This document shows, piece by piece, positions 51,720 through 59,373 of a stretch of DNA of 64,000 nucleotides. Position 1 is the first letter of the stretch; every line of letters starts with the position of its first letter. The notes under the pieces are model-generated. The model did not search any database. It saw only the letters and a list, made by a program, of their open reading frames with translations, and had not been told where the DNA came from. The stretch comes from Acrocarpospora pleiomorpha (GTDB taxonomy: Bacteria > Actinomycetota > Actinomycetes > Streptosporangiales > Streptosporangiaceae), in assembly GCF_009687885.1 (NCBI RefSeq), contig NZ_BLAF01000051.1, positions 37,192 to 101,191 on the forward strand. Reading direction: 5' to 3'. The position numbers and the translations under genes were made by a program.

Positions 51720-52328
51720 TCAGGCGCCCGCCGGTCCGCTGTAGTCGGTGGCGGCATAAACCTGCAGGAGCCTCTCGACTCCGCGCAAGAAGGTCTCGCA
51801 GATCAGCACCGGGTCGAACAGGCAGCCGGCGGCCATGGCGCCGTCGCGCATCATCACGAAGTGGCGGGCGGCGGGCTCGGCGCCGGTCTCCTGGATCTTG
51901 GCCAGCAGTTCCGTGACGGTTTCCAGGAACCATTGGCGGTGGGCGAGCACGGCCGTGTGCACCGGGGACTCGGGGTCGGGATACTCGGCGGCGGCGTTGA
52001 GGAAGGCGCATCCCCGGAAGCCGGGGGACTGGATGCTTTGGGCGATGGACTTGCTGAGGGCCCGGATGGTGTCGGTGGCCGGTAGTCCGGCGGCGACGGC
52101 CTCGTCCGCCTGACCCCGCATGGCTCGGTCGACCTCGTTCAGGTAGGCGAGGACAAGGTCTTCCTTGCCGGGGAAGTGCCGGTAGAGGGTGGCCCGCGTC
52201 ACCTGCGCTTCGGCGACGATGCGATCGATGCCGACGGCGTGGATGCCCTCCGCGTAGAAGAGCCGGGTGGCCGTGTTGAGCAGCCGGGACCGCGCTTGTG
52301 ACGGCCGGCCTTCGGATTGGCTGGACAT
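51720..52328 (-). CDS. TetR-family regulator
   Basis: The 202-aa protein has an N-terminal TetR domain (about 8-60: LLNTATRLFYAEGIHAVGID with RIVAEAQVTRATLYRHFPGK) and a LmrA/YxaF-like C-terminal domain. It starts 311 bases from a divergent DUF308 gene. Two copies of a 14-base motif lie in the gap and flank a promoter for the divergent gene, so it probably represses that operon. Confidence 0.88.
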   Translation of the reverse strand: MSSQSEGRPSQARSRLLNTATRLFYAEGIHAVGIDRIVAEAQVTRATLYRHFPGKEDLVLAYLNEVDRAMRGQADEAVAAGLPATDTIRALSKSIAQSIQSPGFRGCAFLNAAAEYPDPESPVHTAVLAHRQWFLETVTELLAKIQETGAEPAARHFVMMRDGAMAAGCLFDPVLICETFLRGVERLLQVYAATDYSGPAGA

Positions 52329-52346
52329 ACGGCCATCCTAGTGGAT

Positions 52347-52413
52347 AGAACGTTCGGTCTTGACAGTCTCTGCCGCAGGTTGCCATGCTGGGCCAAGACA
52401 GAACGTTCGGTCT
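52347..52413 (+). promoter_or_regulatory. Two operator copies around a promoter
   Basis: AGAACGTTCGGTCT occurs at 52347-52360 and again at 52400-52413 in the same orientation. A TTGACA -35 hexamer overlaps the end of the first copy (52360-52365), and a weak -10 (CATGCT) lies 18 bases on, before the second copy. The layout fits repression by the adjacent TetR protein. Confidence 0.65.
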
Positions 52414-52479
52414 GGCGTCGTACGCACCAGTGGCTGCCGCGACCTGGGCCGTCGCGCACCGCCATCCGCCGGGAGCGCC

Positions 52480-52557
52480 TCCACCGGCACGAGCGAGGCG
52501 GCGGCCTGGCAGACCATCCCGTCCTGGTACCTGGTCAGCAGGCAGGACCAGGCCATC
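52480..52557 (+). pseudogene. Remnant of an alpha/beta hydrolase C-terminus
   Basis: Inside the 225-base leader before the DUF308 gene one frame reads SEAAAWQTIPSWYLVSRQDQ and AI. This matches the AWKTIPSWYLV-x-DRAI pattern near the catalytic acid of a common actinobacterial hydrolase group. There is no start and the frame then loses similarity. The TetR-controlled operon probably once began with such a hydrolase. Confidence 0.5.
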
Positions 52558-52638
52558 GCTGGTCGCCCACCTCGAGAAGGCCGACCGCGGGCCGCGCTGA
52601 ACCGCTCTCCACATCGCTCATCCACCGAGAGGATCATC

Positions 52639-53199
52639 ATGAGCACTATCGCTGCTTCGCCCGGTATCTCCGGGACCGCGTTCGCACTGCGGCGGCTGTA
52701 CTTCGTCCGGTTCGCGTTCGCCATCGTCTGGGCCCTCGCGATGTTCACGACCGCCTCGAACCTGGGTCCGCTCGCGGTCACTCTGCTCGTGCTCTACCCG
52801 CTGTTCGACGTGGCCGCCGCCATCATCGACGCCCGCGCCTCGCGCACCACCGGATCACCTTCCCTGCTGTACGTGAACATCGCGGTCAGCCTGATCACCG
52901 CCATCGGCGTGGCCATCGCCTGCGCGTCCGGTATCCCGGCTGTGCTGCGCGTGTGGGGTGCCTGGGCGGTCGCGGCCGGCCTGGTCCAGCTGATCGTGGG
53001 CGTCATCCGCCGCAAGATGGGCGGCCAATGGCCGATGATCATCAGCGGCGGCATCTCCGTACTCGCCGGTGCGTTCTTCATCGTCGGCGCCTCCGCAGCC
53101 AGCCCGACGCTGACCAACGCGGCCGGCTACGCCATCCCCGGCGGCATCTTCTTCCTCATCTCGGCCTTCCGTCTCGGCCGCGCCGCGAAGGGAAACTGA
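52639..53199 (+). CDS. DUF308 (HdeD-like) membrane protein
   Basis: The 186-aa protein has about six short hydrophobic spans arranged as in the HdeD/DUF308 family (FVRFAFAIVWALAMF; LLVLYPLFDVAAAII; a WPMIISGGISVLAGAFFIVG span). An adequate GAGG site precedes the ATG at 52639; the open frame upstream is leader. Members are linked to acid or redox stress, but the function is unclear. It is read from the TetR-flanked promoter and followed after one base by a truncated oxidoreductase start. Confidence 0.82.
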   Translation: MSTIAASPGISGTAFALRRLYFVRFAFAIVWALAMFTTASNLGPLAVTLLVLYPLFDVAAAIIDARASRTTGSPSLLYVNIAVSLITAIGVAIACASGIPAVLRVWGAWAVAAGLVQLIVGVIRRKMGGQWPMIISGGISVLAGAFFIVGASAASPTLTNAAGYAIPGGIFFLISAFRLGRAAKGN

Positions 53200-53200
53200 C

Positions 53201-53236
53201 ATGGACAGCAACACTTACGACGTCGTCGTCTTGGGG
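53201..53236 (+). pseudogene. Truncated start of an FAD/NAD(P) oxidoreductase gene
   Basis: One base after the DUF308 stop a frame begins MDSNTYDVVLG and stops. This is the N-terminal beta strand of a pyridine-nucleotide disulfide oxidoreductase (YDVVVLGGG type), cut just before its glycine motif by the integrase fragment that follows. Confidence 0.55.
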
Positions 53237-53400
53237 TGACCGCCAATCCTGACGGCGCCTGGGTAGCCCAGCAGGCCCATAACCTCCTCATCGACTTGGG
53301 CGACCGTGCGACCGCAATGCGATTTCTGGTCCGCGACCGGGACGTGAGTGAGGAGCTCGGGGACACCGGCTGGTGGTTTGAGAAGTCGCCGGACGACTGA
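53230..53400 (+). mobile_element. Integrase/transposase core fragment
   Basis: A 55-codon frame reads VTANPDGAWVAQQAHNLLID and LGDRATAMRFLVRDRDVSEE before a stop. This is the part of an rve-type integrase core around the second catalytic aspartate (FLIRDRD in intact copies). No start or terminal repeats are seen. It begins exactly where the oxidoreductase stops, marking an insertion or deletion junction. Confidence 0.65.
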
Positions 53401-53478
53401 GCCGACCAATCCGGACAGGTTGCTGGAACCGGTGGCATCCGGCCGGGGATGAAAGTGCCGGGAAGTAGCCTTCCCGTC

Positions 53479-54423
53479 ATGCTGATCGAGAAGGAACGGC
53501 ACGACGGCATTCGCAGCGGTGCCATCACCCTCCTGTTCCGCCGCTGGCGGCAGCGTCAGGCGAGTGCGGGGAACGTGTACCGCACCGCGCTGGGACGGGT
53601 GGCGGTCGAGGCGGTCGACGTCGTGACCCCGGAGCAGATCACTGACGCCGACGCGGCGGCGGCCGGATATCCGTCGGCCGCCGCCGTCATCGACGATCTT
53701 CGCGGGCGCTCTGGCGACCACGTCTACCGGCTCCGCATCAGGTTCGTCGACGAGCCGGATCCACGCGACGAACTGGCCACTACCGGCGACCTCGCCGCGG
53801 AGGAACTGGAGGCCGTCGCGGCCAGGCTCGCCCGGCTGGACCGGGCGAGCAAGACCGGCCCGTGGACCGAGGCGACCCTGGAGATCATCAGCCGCCGGCC
53901 CGCGGTACGGGCCGGTGACCTGGCCGCCGAACTGGGCCTCGACACCCCTCAATTCAAAGTGAACGTCCGGAAACTCAAGAATCTGGGGCTCACCATCAGC
54001 CTCGAGACCGGCTACCGGATCTCTCCGCGCGGCGCGGCCTACCTTGCCACTTCGCTTCCGGGGCGCCACGCTTCGCCGATGAGGTTGATCGAAACCACGC
54101 CCGGGAAGTTCTCATTGTTACTGGACGCGGGGACGACGCAGGTAGATGCGCTCGTTGAGCAGCTCGGTCACGAGCCGAACGGGTACTTCTGGGAAGGTGT
54201 CGCGCAGTTCCTGGTGGGCATGGAGGCCCCGGCGCTTGAGGGGCGATTCTCGTATGACCCGGAAGGTGGCATGTTCTGCGCCTACGGCGAGGACCGAGCT
54301 GCGCTCCAAGAGCTGGCCGCGCTGATGGGCGCCGTCGCCGCGGACGGCGATCGCATGCGGAAGCTCATCGCCTCGGCTGAGGCCAGCGGCTTCGAGTTCG
54401 ACGACGGCGTTCATGGCGGGTAG
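53479..54423 (+). CDS. ASCH-like winged-helix protein fused to an Imm51 immunity domain
   Basis: The 314-aa product joins two units. Residues 1-190 match an ASCH-type protein (MLIEKERHDGIRSGAITLLF; RTALGRVAVEAVDVVTPEQI) with a C-terminal helix-turn-helix (AVRAGDLAAELGLDTPQFKV). Residues 201-312 match immunity protein 51 (GKFSLLLDAGTTQVDALVEQ; LGHEPNGYFWEGVAQFLVG; GFEFDDG). The first part alone has the usual family length, and the second begins with a methionine at 201, so two adjacent genes may have fused in frame. The start at 53479 fits the ASCH N-terminus. Imm51 proteins neutralise polymorphic toxins; no toxin is adjacent. Confidence 0.75.
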   Translation: MLIEKERHDGIRSGAITLLFRRWRQRQASAGNVYRTALGRVAVEAVDVVTPEQITDADAAAAGYPSAAAVIDDLRGRSGDHVYRLRIRFVDEPDPRDELATTGDLAAEELEAVAARLARLDRASKTGPWTEATLEIISRRPAVRAGDLAAELGLDTPQFKVNVRKLKNLGLTISLETGYRISPRGAAYLATSLPGRHASPMRLIETTPGKFSLLLDAGTTQVDALVEQLGHEPNGYFWEGVAQFLVGMEAPALEGRFSYDPEGGMFCAYGEDRAALQELAALMGAVAADGDRMRKLIASAEASGFEFDDGVHGG

Positions 54424-54516
54424 CAACTGGGCACCGGTCTTCGGTCCGGCGGCACGACCCGGCCGTCGCGTTCAGGGCAGCGGTTCTCGCAACACGGAGT
54501 CGCTCAGGCGCACCTT

Positions 54517-54603
54517 CCAGCCAGCGCCAATAACGCCTCCGAGCGGGCGCTCAAGGAGCTGAAACGCCATCAAGCGGTCTCCGGCTACTGGCTTGGAAAA
54601 TCT
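54517..54603 (+). mobile_element. IS66-family transposase C-terminal remnant
   Basis: The frame reads PASANNASERALKELKRHQ followed by AVSGYWLGK, matching the PTNNASERALRP-KRHQAVSGYW block near the C-terminus of IS66-type transposases. Nothing else of the element remains. It lies between two immunity-like genes. Confidence 0.7.
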
Positions 54604-54618
54604 AATCAAGGCGCTGAT

Positions 54619-55077
54619 TTGACATCTTCCGGCGAGAGATTCCAGAACGCCCTCTTGGATCTCGCGAGCAGCGGCCGCATGGGCACCATTGTCCCAGGCG
54701 TGCCGAAAGTCGAAGTCCTGGCACACGTCGGGGAGTTCGACTGGTGCCAGGAGCAGCGAGGGCCCGACCCATATGTATGCCTTGCCGGCGACGTGGAGTT
54801 CTGTTTCACGACTGCGGACATTCTCTTCTACATAGCGGTGGAGCCGCCCTATCCAGTCGCCCGGCTGGCCATGGGGGAATCGGGTCGCACCCCATCAGGA
54901 ACCGAATTCACCAGGCTGCTCCTGGACCGGGGCGAGACCCTGGAAGAATGCACCCCGTACACCGATTCACAAATATGGCTGCGTATCCTCGGTTCGGGAG
55001 TCCTGATCGATATCACAGAAGAAGATAGAATAAACTGCATCATGGTGTCGCTGCCGGAATTGCCGGCGGGGGGATGA
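54619..55077 (+). CDS. Hypothetical protein, immunity-like
   Basis: The 152-aa frame begins with TTG at 54619 directly after the IS66 scar. It is acidic, with alternating strands (VEVLAHVGEFDWCQEQRGP; DVEFCFTTADILFYIAVEPP; SQIWLRILGSGVLIDITEED), and resembles small immunity proteins in size and composition, but I recognise no family. The lack of a clear ribosome site may mean that the scar removed the true 5' end. G/C third-position bias weakens towards the 3' end. Confidence 0.5.
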   Translation: MTSSGERFQNALLDLASSGRMGTIVPGVPKVEVLAHVGEFDWCQEQRGPDPYVCLAGDVEFCFTTADILFYIAVEPPYPVARLAMGESGRTPSGTEFTRLLLDRGETLEECTPYTDSQIWLRILGSGVLIDITEEDRINCIMVSLPELPAGG

Positions 55078-55370
55078 GGCGTTCGTAGTATGCGGGCAGG
55101 TCCTGCCACGGGTTGAGGCAGGCGCAGTTGGTGACATAGGTCGTTCAGGCCAGTCGGGTCGTGCCGCGTTGCACGAAACGGCAGGCCCAGCTGGGGCACC
55201 GCCGTACACCAGATGGCAGAACTTTCGGGAAGCAGCCGCGCCCAGGATGGCGCTCCCAGCGCACGGTAGGAGCTCCCCGAGCCTTCGAAGGTGATCAGCA
55301 GGTCAGCGATGGCGGCGTAGCCGGGGTCGGGGTAGACGCCGGGGTTGAGGGTTGACCAGGGCGCGAGCCA
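55076..55370 (-). pseudogene. Spherulation-specific family 4 (spherulin-4) remnant
   Basis: The minus strand reads LAPWSTLNPGVYPDPGYAAI and ADLLITFEGSGSSYRALGAP, matching the family block WVLNPGT-PDxxY-ADxxxxFE. After a change of frame it reads TYVTNCACLNPWQDLPAYYE, matching the family C-terminus (NPWDTLPSYW type). The 5' half, including the barrel start, is missing. Intact proteins are secreted and glycoside-hydrolase-like. Confidence 0.6.
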
Positions 55371-55740
55371 TGGGGCACAGATCGGGACCGCACAGTTGTC
55401 GTTCTCCGCATGGGACGCCCAGACCCCGCTGCTGATCGGTGCGGCAATGGCCGGGAGCGTTGACGGGGTCCGGGTCTACCAGCGACCGCTGATTTCGATT
55501 GGAGTCGCCGATCTGGTCACTCAGCCTGAGGCCGTCCAGGAGGCGGCGAGTTCCATCGAGGCCGCTTTCCGGGTGTTCCCATGGTCGTTGGGTGGGTCTG
55601 ACTTGGTGCGGGAGGCCCTTAGCGATCATGGCGGTGCCCAGACCGTGCCTATGAGCAGCCAACGAGCAACCGCTCGTGATTTCGCCTCGACGTCGAGGCC
55701 CCAAATCGGGAGGAATCGCAGGTCAAATGGGGTCAAAGGT
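55371..55740. other. 370-base stretch without a supported gene
   Basis: Open frames exist on both strands but none has a recognisable domain or ribosome site. The plus-strand frame running through it ends inside the tRNA fragment, which argues against a real gene. An integrase gene would be expected next to an attachment site, but none is visible. Confidence 0.5.
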
Positions 55741-55785
55741 GGTGGGGCGCCAGGAATTCGAACCCTGAACCTACGGATTAAAAGT
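55741..55785 (-). other. 3' half of tRNA-Lys(TTT), candidate attachment site
   Basis: Minus-strand ACTTTTAATCCGTAGG followed by TTCAGGGTTCGAATTCCTGG and CGCCCCACC reproduces a tRNA-Lys from the TTT anticodon through the T arm (TTCGAAT loop) and the acceptor 3' strand. The 5' half is absent: no GGGGCGC acceptor strand or D arm lies upstream. Three-prime tRNA halves are the usual crossover core of integrated elements, so this is probably the distal att site of an island. Confidence 0.7.
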
Positions 55786-55978
55786 TGGTAGCCGGGGTGT
55801 CATCCAGTGCCGCGCCGTACCGAATCGTATTGCTCTTCCCGCTGTTGTCCCTATGCCGTACCGGCGCGTGACGGTGTCTGACGTGCCGTACCGCGTACAG
55901 GCGAGCAACCACCGAGCAACCATCGGCTACCCCACCAGGCTTTGTCGGGCCTCCAATACGCGCCCTCGACCCAAATTT

Positions 55979-56174
55979 CTACGCCGAACGCTCCTCCCGT
56001 GGACTCTCCACGCGGGCACCCGTTCGGGCCAGGTGCTTGGTGTTGCGGGTGGCCAGTGTCCAGTTGTTGGCCACGGCGGTCGCGCCGATCAGGGCGTCGG
56101 GCGGGTCGATGCTTGTCCCGCCGCTCTTGAGCGTCTTATGGATGGCCAGGTACGCCCTTGCCTCCCGCTTGTTA
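55979..56174 (-). pseudogene. PIN-domain (VapC-like) toxin, 5' end missing
   Basis: The minus-strand frame REARAYLAIHKTLKSGGTSI, then DPPDALIGATAVANNWTLAT and RNTKHLARTGARV matches the C-terminal half of VapC PIN ribonucleases, including the DALIAATA and TLxTRN motifs. The N-terminal catalytic aspartate region is absent, replaced at about 56175 by IS1182 sequence on the other strand. No antitoxin gene is visible. Confidence 0.65.
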
Positions 56175-56613
56175 GACGACTTCAGCATCGACACAGGCGC
56201 CGGCACGGTCACCTGTCCCGCCGGGCACACCGTCCCACTCGCCGCCCCGGCAGGCCGCTACCAGCAACGCCGCGCAACCTTCACGGCTTATGCGCCGCAT
56301 GTCCCCTCCATGATCGCTGCACCACCGCCAAGACCGGACGCATCCCCACCGTCGCCCTCACGACGATCTGCAGGCCGCCGCCCGCCGCCAAGCCGCCACC
56401 GACCCCGTCTGTCAGGACGACTACCGGCGCTGGCGGCCCATGGTCGAACGCGCTGTGGCCTGGCTGGTCGCCCGCAGCAACCGCCGTCTGCCCTACCGCG
56501 GCACCTAAGCCAACGACCGCTGGCTCCACCATCGCGCCGCCGCTCTCAACCTTCGCCGCCTGGTCAACCTGGGACTCATCTACATCAGCAACACCTGGAC
56601 ACTCACGCCCACC
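56175..56613 (+). mobile_element. IS1182-family transposase remnant
   Basis: Plus-strand pieces in different frames reproduce an IS1182-type transposase in order: DFSIDTGAGTVTCPAGHTVP and GRYQQRRATF, then ACPLHDRCTTAKTGRI, then RRWRPMVERAVAWLVARSNR, then after an in-frame TAA at 56508-56510 NDRWLHHRAAALNLRRLVNL and GLIYISNTWTLTP. The 5' half and the catalytic start are missing. It is inactive. Confidence 0.75.
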
Positions 56614-56676
56614 ACCCCGTGGTCGGCGGACGGGCCGACTCATGCCGACCCACCCACCAAGATCTTCAGGACACTC

Positions 56677-59373
56677 CTAGTCGGATGCCTCCCACGAGGA
56701 CAGGACATACTCCTCAGCCAGCGCGGCCAAATGCTGGGCGAGGGGGTGCGACAGCGGCTGATGGTCATCGTGGAACCGCGACTGATGGACAATCGCGGCC
56801 CAGGTTGCCGGGTCATCGGGGGTGACATTGTCGAGTCCCGCCTCGCGGAGCACCTCCGGCGACCGACATCCGACTACGGCCAACTCCAGCGCCTGAGGAT
56901 TCCACGCCTTCTTGCCGACAGCGTCGGGCCACTGGGGGTCCGGGATGAGCTTGCGCATCCCCCGCCTCAGCGATCTGACAATGGGTGGCACGTCCGTAGT
57001 GCTCGTGAATACCCGATTGTCCGGCTCGGCGTTCTCCGGTCCCCAGAGACCAGACGCGAATCCAGGTTCGCCCTGCCCGATCGCGAACCACTGGGCCGTT
57101 TCCTCGCGGCTGTTCCGATCCCGGATGAGCACGAGACGGAGATCAGGTCCATACGCAGCGATCCGCTGACGCCGGTCCCTGCCGAATTGCAGTGTGTCTT
57201 TGACCAGCCTGCCATTGGCAAGCGACGGCCAAGCCTTGCGGAGATTCCCGGAGTTCACCATCAGGAGGGTGGGCTGGTCACGCACCTCGTAGAGCAGGGT
57301 ACGGACCCGCCGCCGTATCGCTCCGGCGAGTTGTTCGTCGACGAACATCTCGTCCTCGGAAGGCGGTTCCCATCCGATCTCGTCCGGTTCCGTCTCCCTG
57401 GCCAGGGTCAGCAGGAGTTGAGGGTAGGTAATCCACTCGCATTTGTTCTCATCCCAGCCGCACACCGGCCACTCTGCCGCACCCGGCCGAAGGCGGACGG
57501 CGATGAGCCGACGCGCGGCCTGTTTCGTCGGCCCTGTAACGTTCCTGCGAACCATCCACAGCCCGACGTACTGGAGGTCTTCGGGAACGTCGGCGATACC
57601 CCGATGCAGCGGGAGCGTGTCGGCTCCCAACTGCCGGAACGCATCTAGGACAGCTGACTTGGCGCGGATCTCCAGTGGAGCTTCGGCATGGTCGGCGTCC
57701 TGGATGAACTGGGTCAGTCGGCCCGCATGGGCGAAGCCGAAGCGCAGCGCGTGCTTCGGATCCGCATCCGCCGAGGGGAAGAGCTCCCGCTTACCAATCT
57801 CCACGAAAGCCAGGCGGGGAACAGTTGGCAGCTTGTTCTGGCCGGTGATGCCAAGGCGTGCGAAGATCTCTTCGCGGCGTGTCAGAACAGCCTGCCGCAG
57901 CGCCTCACGACGATTGCCCTCGCGAAGTTCGAGAGGCGCGCCCAGTTCGCGCAGTTCCCTGCTGCGGAGCCGGACATCGAGCCCTCCGATCCGCCAACTT
58001 CGATCATGGTCTCCAGGCGTAGTCTCGTCGGAGGGAAGGCCGAGCGACTCGCGGATCTCCCCAACCAGGTGATCCCTCGTCTTCTCCTGCTGCCAGAAGA
58101 TCTCAATCTCCAGAGGTGCGCCGCGGAAGGTCGCACGCAGCGCCGCCCGGCGCGCGTGAATCCGCTCCCGCAGGTTCTGTGCGTACTTCTGCGGATTCTG
58201 GCGCAGATCTCCGGAGCGGAGCTCGGGGAGAAGCGCCGGTTTCGAGGAGCGGTGGACACGGACCAGATCCGGAACCCGTCGGAAGTATGGAGCGAGCCCT
58301 TCCTCGACCCAGGCATCCAGTTCGGCGCGTTCTCCGGGCATCAGACCGGTGGCCACTTGGTGCGGGCCCATCCCGTAACTGAATACGATTCCTGCCGCGA
58401 GACCCTCATGCCCCAGCAGATAGCGCTCCGGGTGCGCGGCGAGTTCAGCGGGCTCAGGATAGGAACGGACGAGGTCGAGGCTCTTGAGAAGCCCTGCCGG
58501 CCCTTCATTCCGCCAGGCGAGCCGCTTCAGTATCGAGCTGTACCCCATCGCGTTGGGGACCAGCCGTGATCTCTGCGTCACCAGATCGGGCCAGGGCACA
58601 GGGACGTCGAAGAGAACCGTCGCGCCACGCCTCCGCCGGGGGCGTACGCCGTCGGTCGTCGCCCATCGCCTGATGTGGCTGGAGGCGTGAACCCGGAAGC
58701 TGCCGGCGAAAGGCACCGTCTGAACGGTTATCGTAACAACTGCTGAGTAATACCAGGTACGCCCTTGCGACATGTACCGTTGCGGCGGCCAGGAAACAAG
58801 TTCGGTGCCCTGACTCTGGCTCACGACCCGGAAGCGCAGCTCACCACCTGTGGTTCGGTACGGGCGTTTCGCGAGCCGCGCCGCCAGCCATTCGGTCAGT
58901 AGAGCGTAGAGACGCCTTTCGGGTTCAACTGTTCCGCCTGGGGAAAGGTGGCTCTCCAGCAGGTCCACTGGCTCGGTGGACCAGACAAGCGGATTTGCCT
59001 CCACGGCATTGAGCACACGTTCCAATTCGTCCTCGGCTCCCTGTTCGGGAGCCAGCGTCGGCACCCAGGCGAGGAAGAGGGCCATGGCCACGTCGGTCGG
59101 GATTTGGTGACGAGCGTAGAACCAGGGCATGTCGGAGGTCGCGACCGGTCCGCCACGCCTGCCGGTGGCGATCAGACCGGGCACGATGGCCTGGGCGAGT
59201 CTGTTCAGGCCACGCACGGGCAGACTCGGAGCTGCCGGCCACCGGCGGCGGTAGAGACGCAGGAGTTCGTTCTGCCAAGTGTCGCCGAAACGGAGCATCT
59301 GATGTGTCTCCACCCACGGGCTGTGAGCTGGATCGGGCTCGTAGGCGGAGCTGCGGATCAGGGAGTGGGGCAT
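56677..59373 (-). CDS. pPIWI-RE family Argonaute-like protein (X-MID-RNaseH fold)
   Basis: The 898-aa protein matches the pPIWI-RE family, prokaryotic PIWI proteins described by comparative genomics. The N-terminal half is the X/DUF3962-type region (WPAAPSLPVRGLNRLAQAIV; WYYSAVVTITVQTVPFAGSF). The middle has MID-like segments (RSSKPALLPELRSGDLRQNP). The C-terminal 300 residues are the RNaseH-like PIWI module, with LLMVNSGNLRKAWPSLANG, AAYGPDLRLVLIRDRNSREE, FASGLWGPENAEPDNRVFTS and the terminal PLSHPLAQHLAALAEEYV. The family name refers to conserved R and E residues instead of the slicer tetrad. It should bind a guide or R-loop-like duplex. It is coupled to the helicase gene by a 16-base overlap. 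Confidence 0.8.
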   Translation of the reverse strand: MPHSLIRSSAYEPDPAHSPWVETHQMLRFGDTWQNELLRLYRRRWPAAPSLPVRGLNRLAQAIVPGLIATGRRGGPVATSDMPWFYARHQIPTDVAMALFLAWVPTLAPEQGAEDELERVLNAVEANPLVWSTEPVDLLESHLSPGGTVEPERRLYALLTEWLAARLAKRPYRTTGGELRFRVVSQSQGTELVSWPPQRYMSQGRTWYYSAVVTITVQTVPFAGSFRVHASSHIRRWATTDGVRPRRRRGATVLFDVPVPWPDLVTQRSRLVPNAMGYSSILKRLAWRNEGPAGLLKSLDLVRSYPEPAELAAHPERYLLGHEGLAAGIVFSYGMGPHQVATGLMPGERAELDAWVEEGLAPYFRRVPDLVRVHRSSKPALLPELRSGDLRQNPQKYAQNLRERIHARRAALRATFRGAPLEIEIFWQQEKTRDHLVGEIRESLGLPSDETTPGDHDRSWRIGGLDVRLRSRELRELGAPLELREGNRREALRQAVLTRREEIFARLGITGQNKLPTVPRLAFVEIGKRELFPSADADPKHALRFGFAHAGRLTQFIQDADHAEAPLEIRAKSAVLDAFRQLGADTLPLHRGIADVPEDLQYVGLWMVRRNVTGPTKQAARRLIAVRLRPGAAEWPVCGWDENKCEWITYPQLLLTLARETEPDEIGWEPPSEDEMFVDEQLAGAIRRRVRTLLYEVRDQPTLLMVNSGNLRKAWPSLANGRLVKDTLQFGRDRRQRIAAYGPDLRLVLIRDRNSREETAQWFAIGQGEPGFASGLWGPENAEPDNRVFTSTTDVPPIVRSLRRGMRKLIPDPQWPDAVGKKAWNPQALELAVVGCRSPEVLREAGLDNVTPDDPATWAAIVHQSRFHDDHQPLSHPLAQHLAALAEEYVLSSWEASD

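Noticed and set aside
55345..55791. A 148-codon plus-strand frame near the attachment site as an integrase
   Set aside because: It has no tyrosine-recombinase motifs (R-HxxR-Y) and runs into the tRNA fragment, so it is not a gene product.
55673..55925. Repeated GAGCAACC octamers as a CRISPR-like or att array
   Set aside because: Three copies with irregular spacing and another single copy near 63908. They are too short and uneven for a CRISPR, and no adjacent Cas genes are present.
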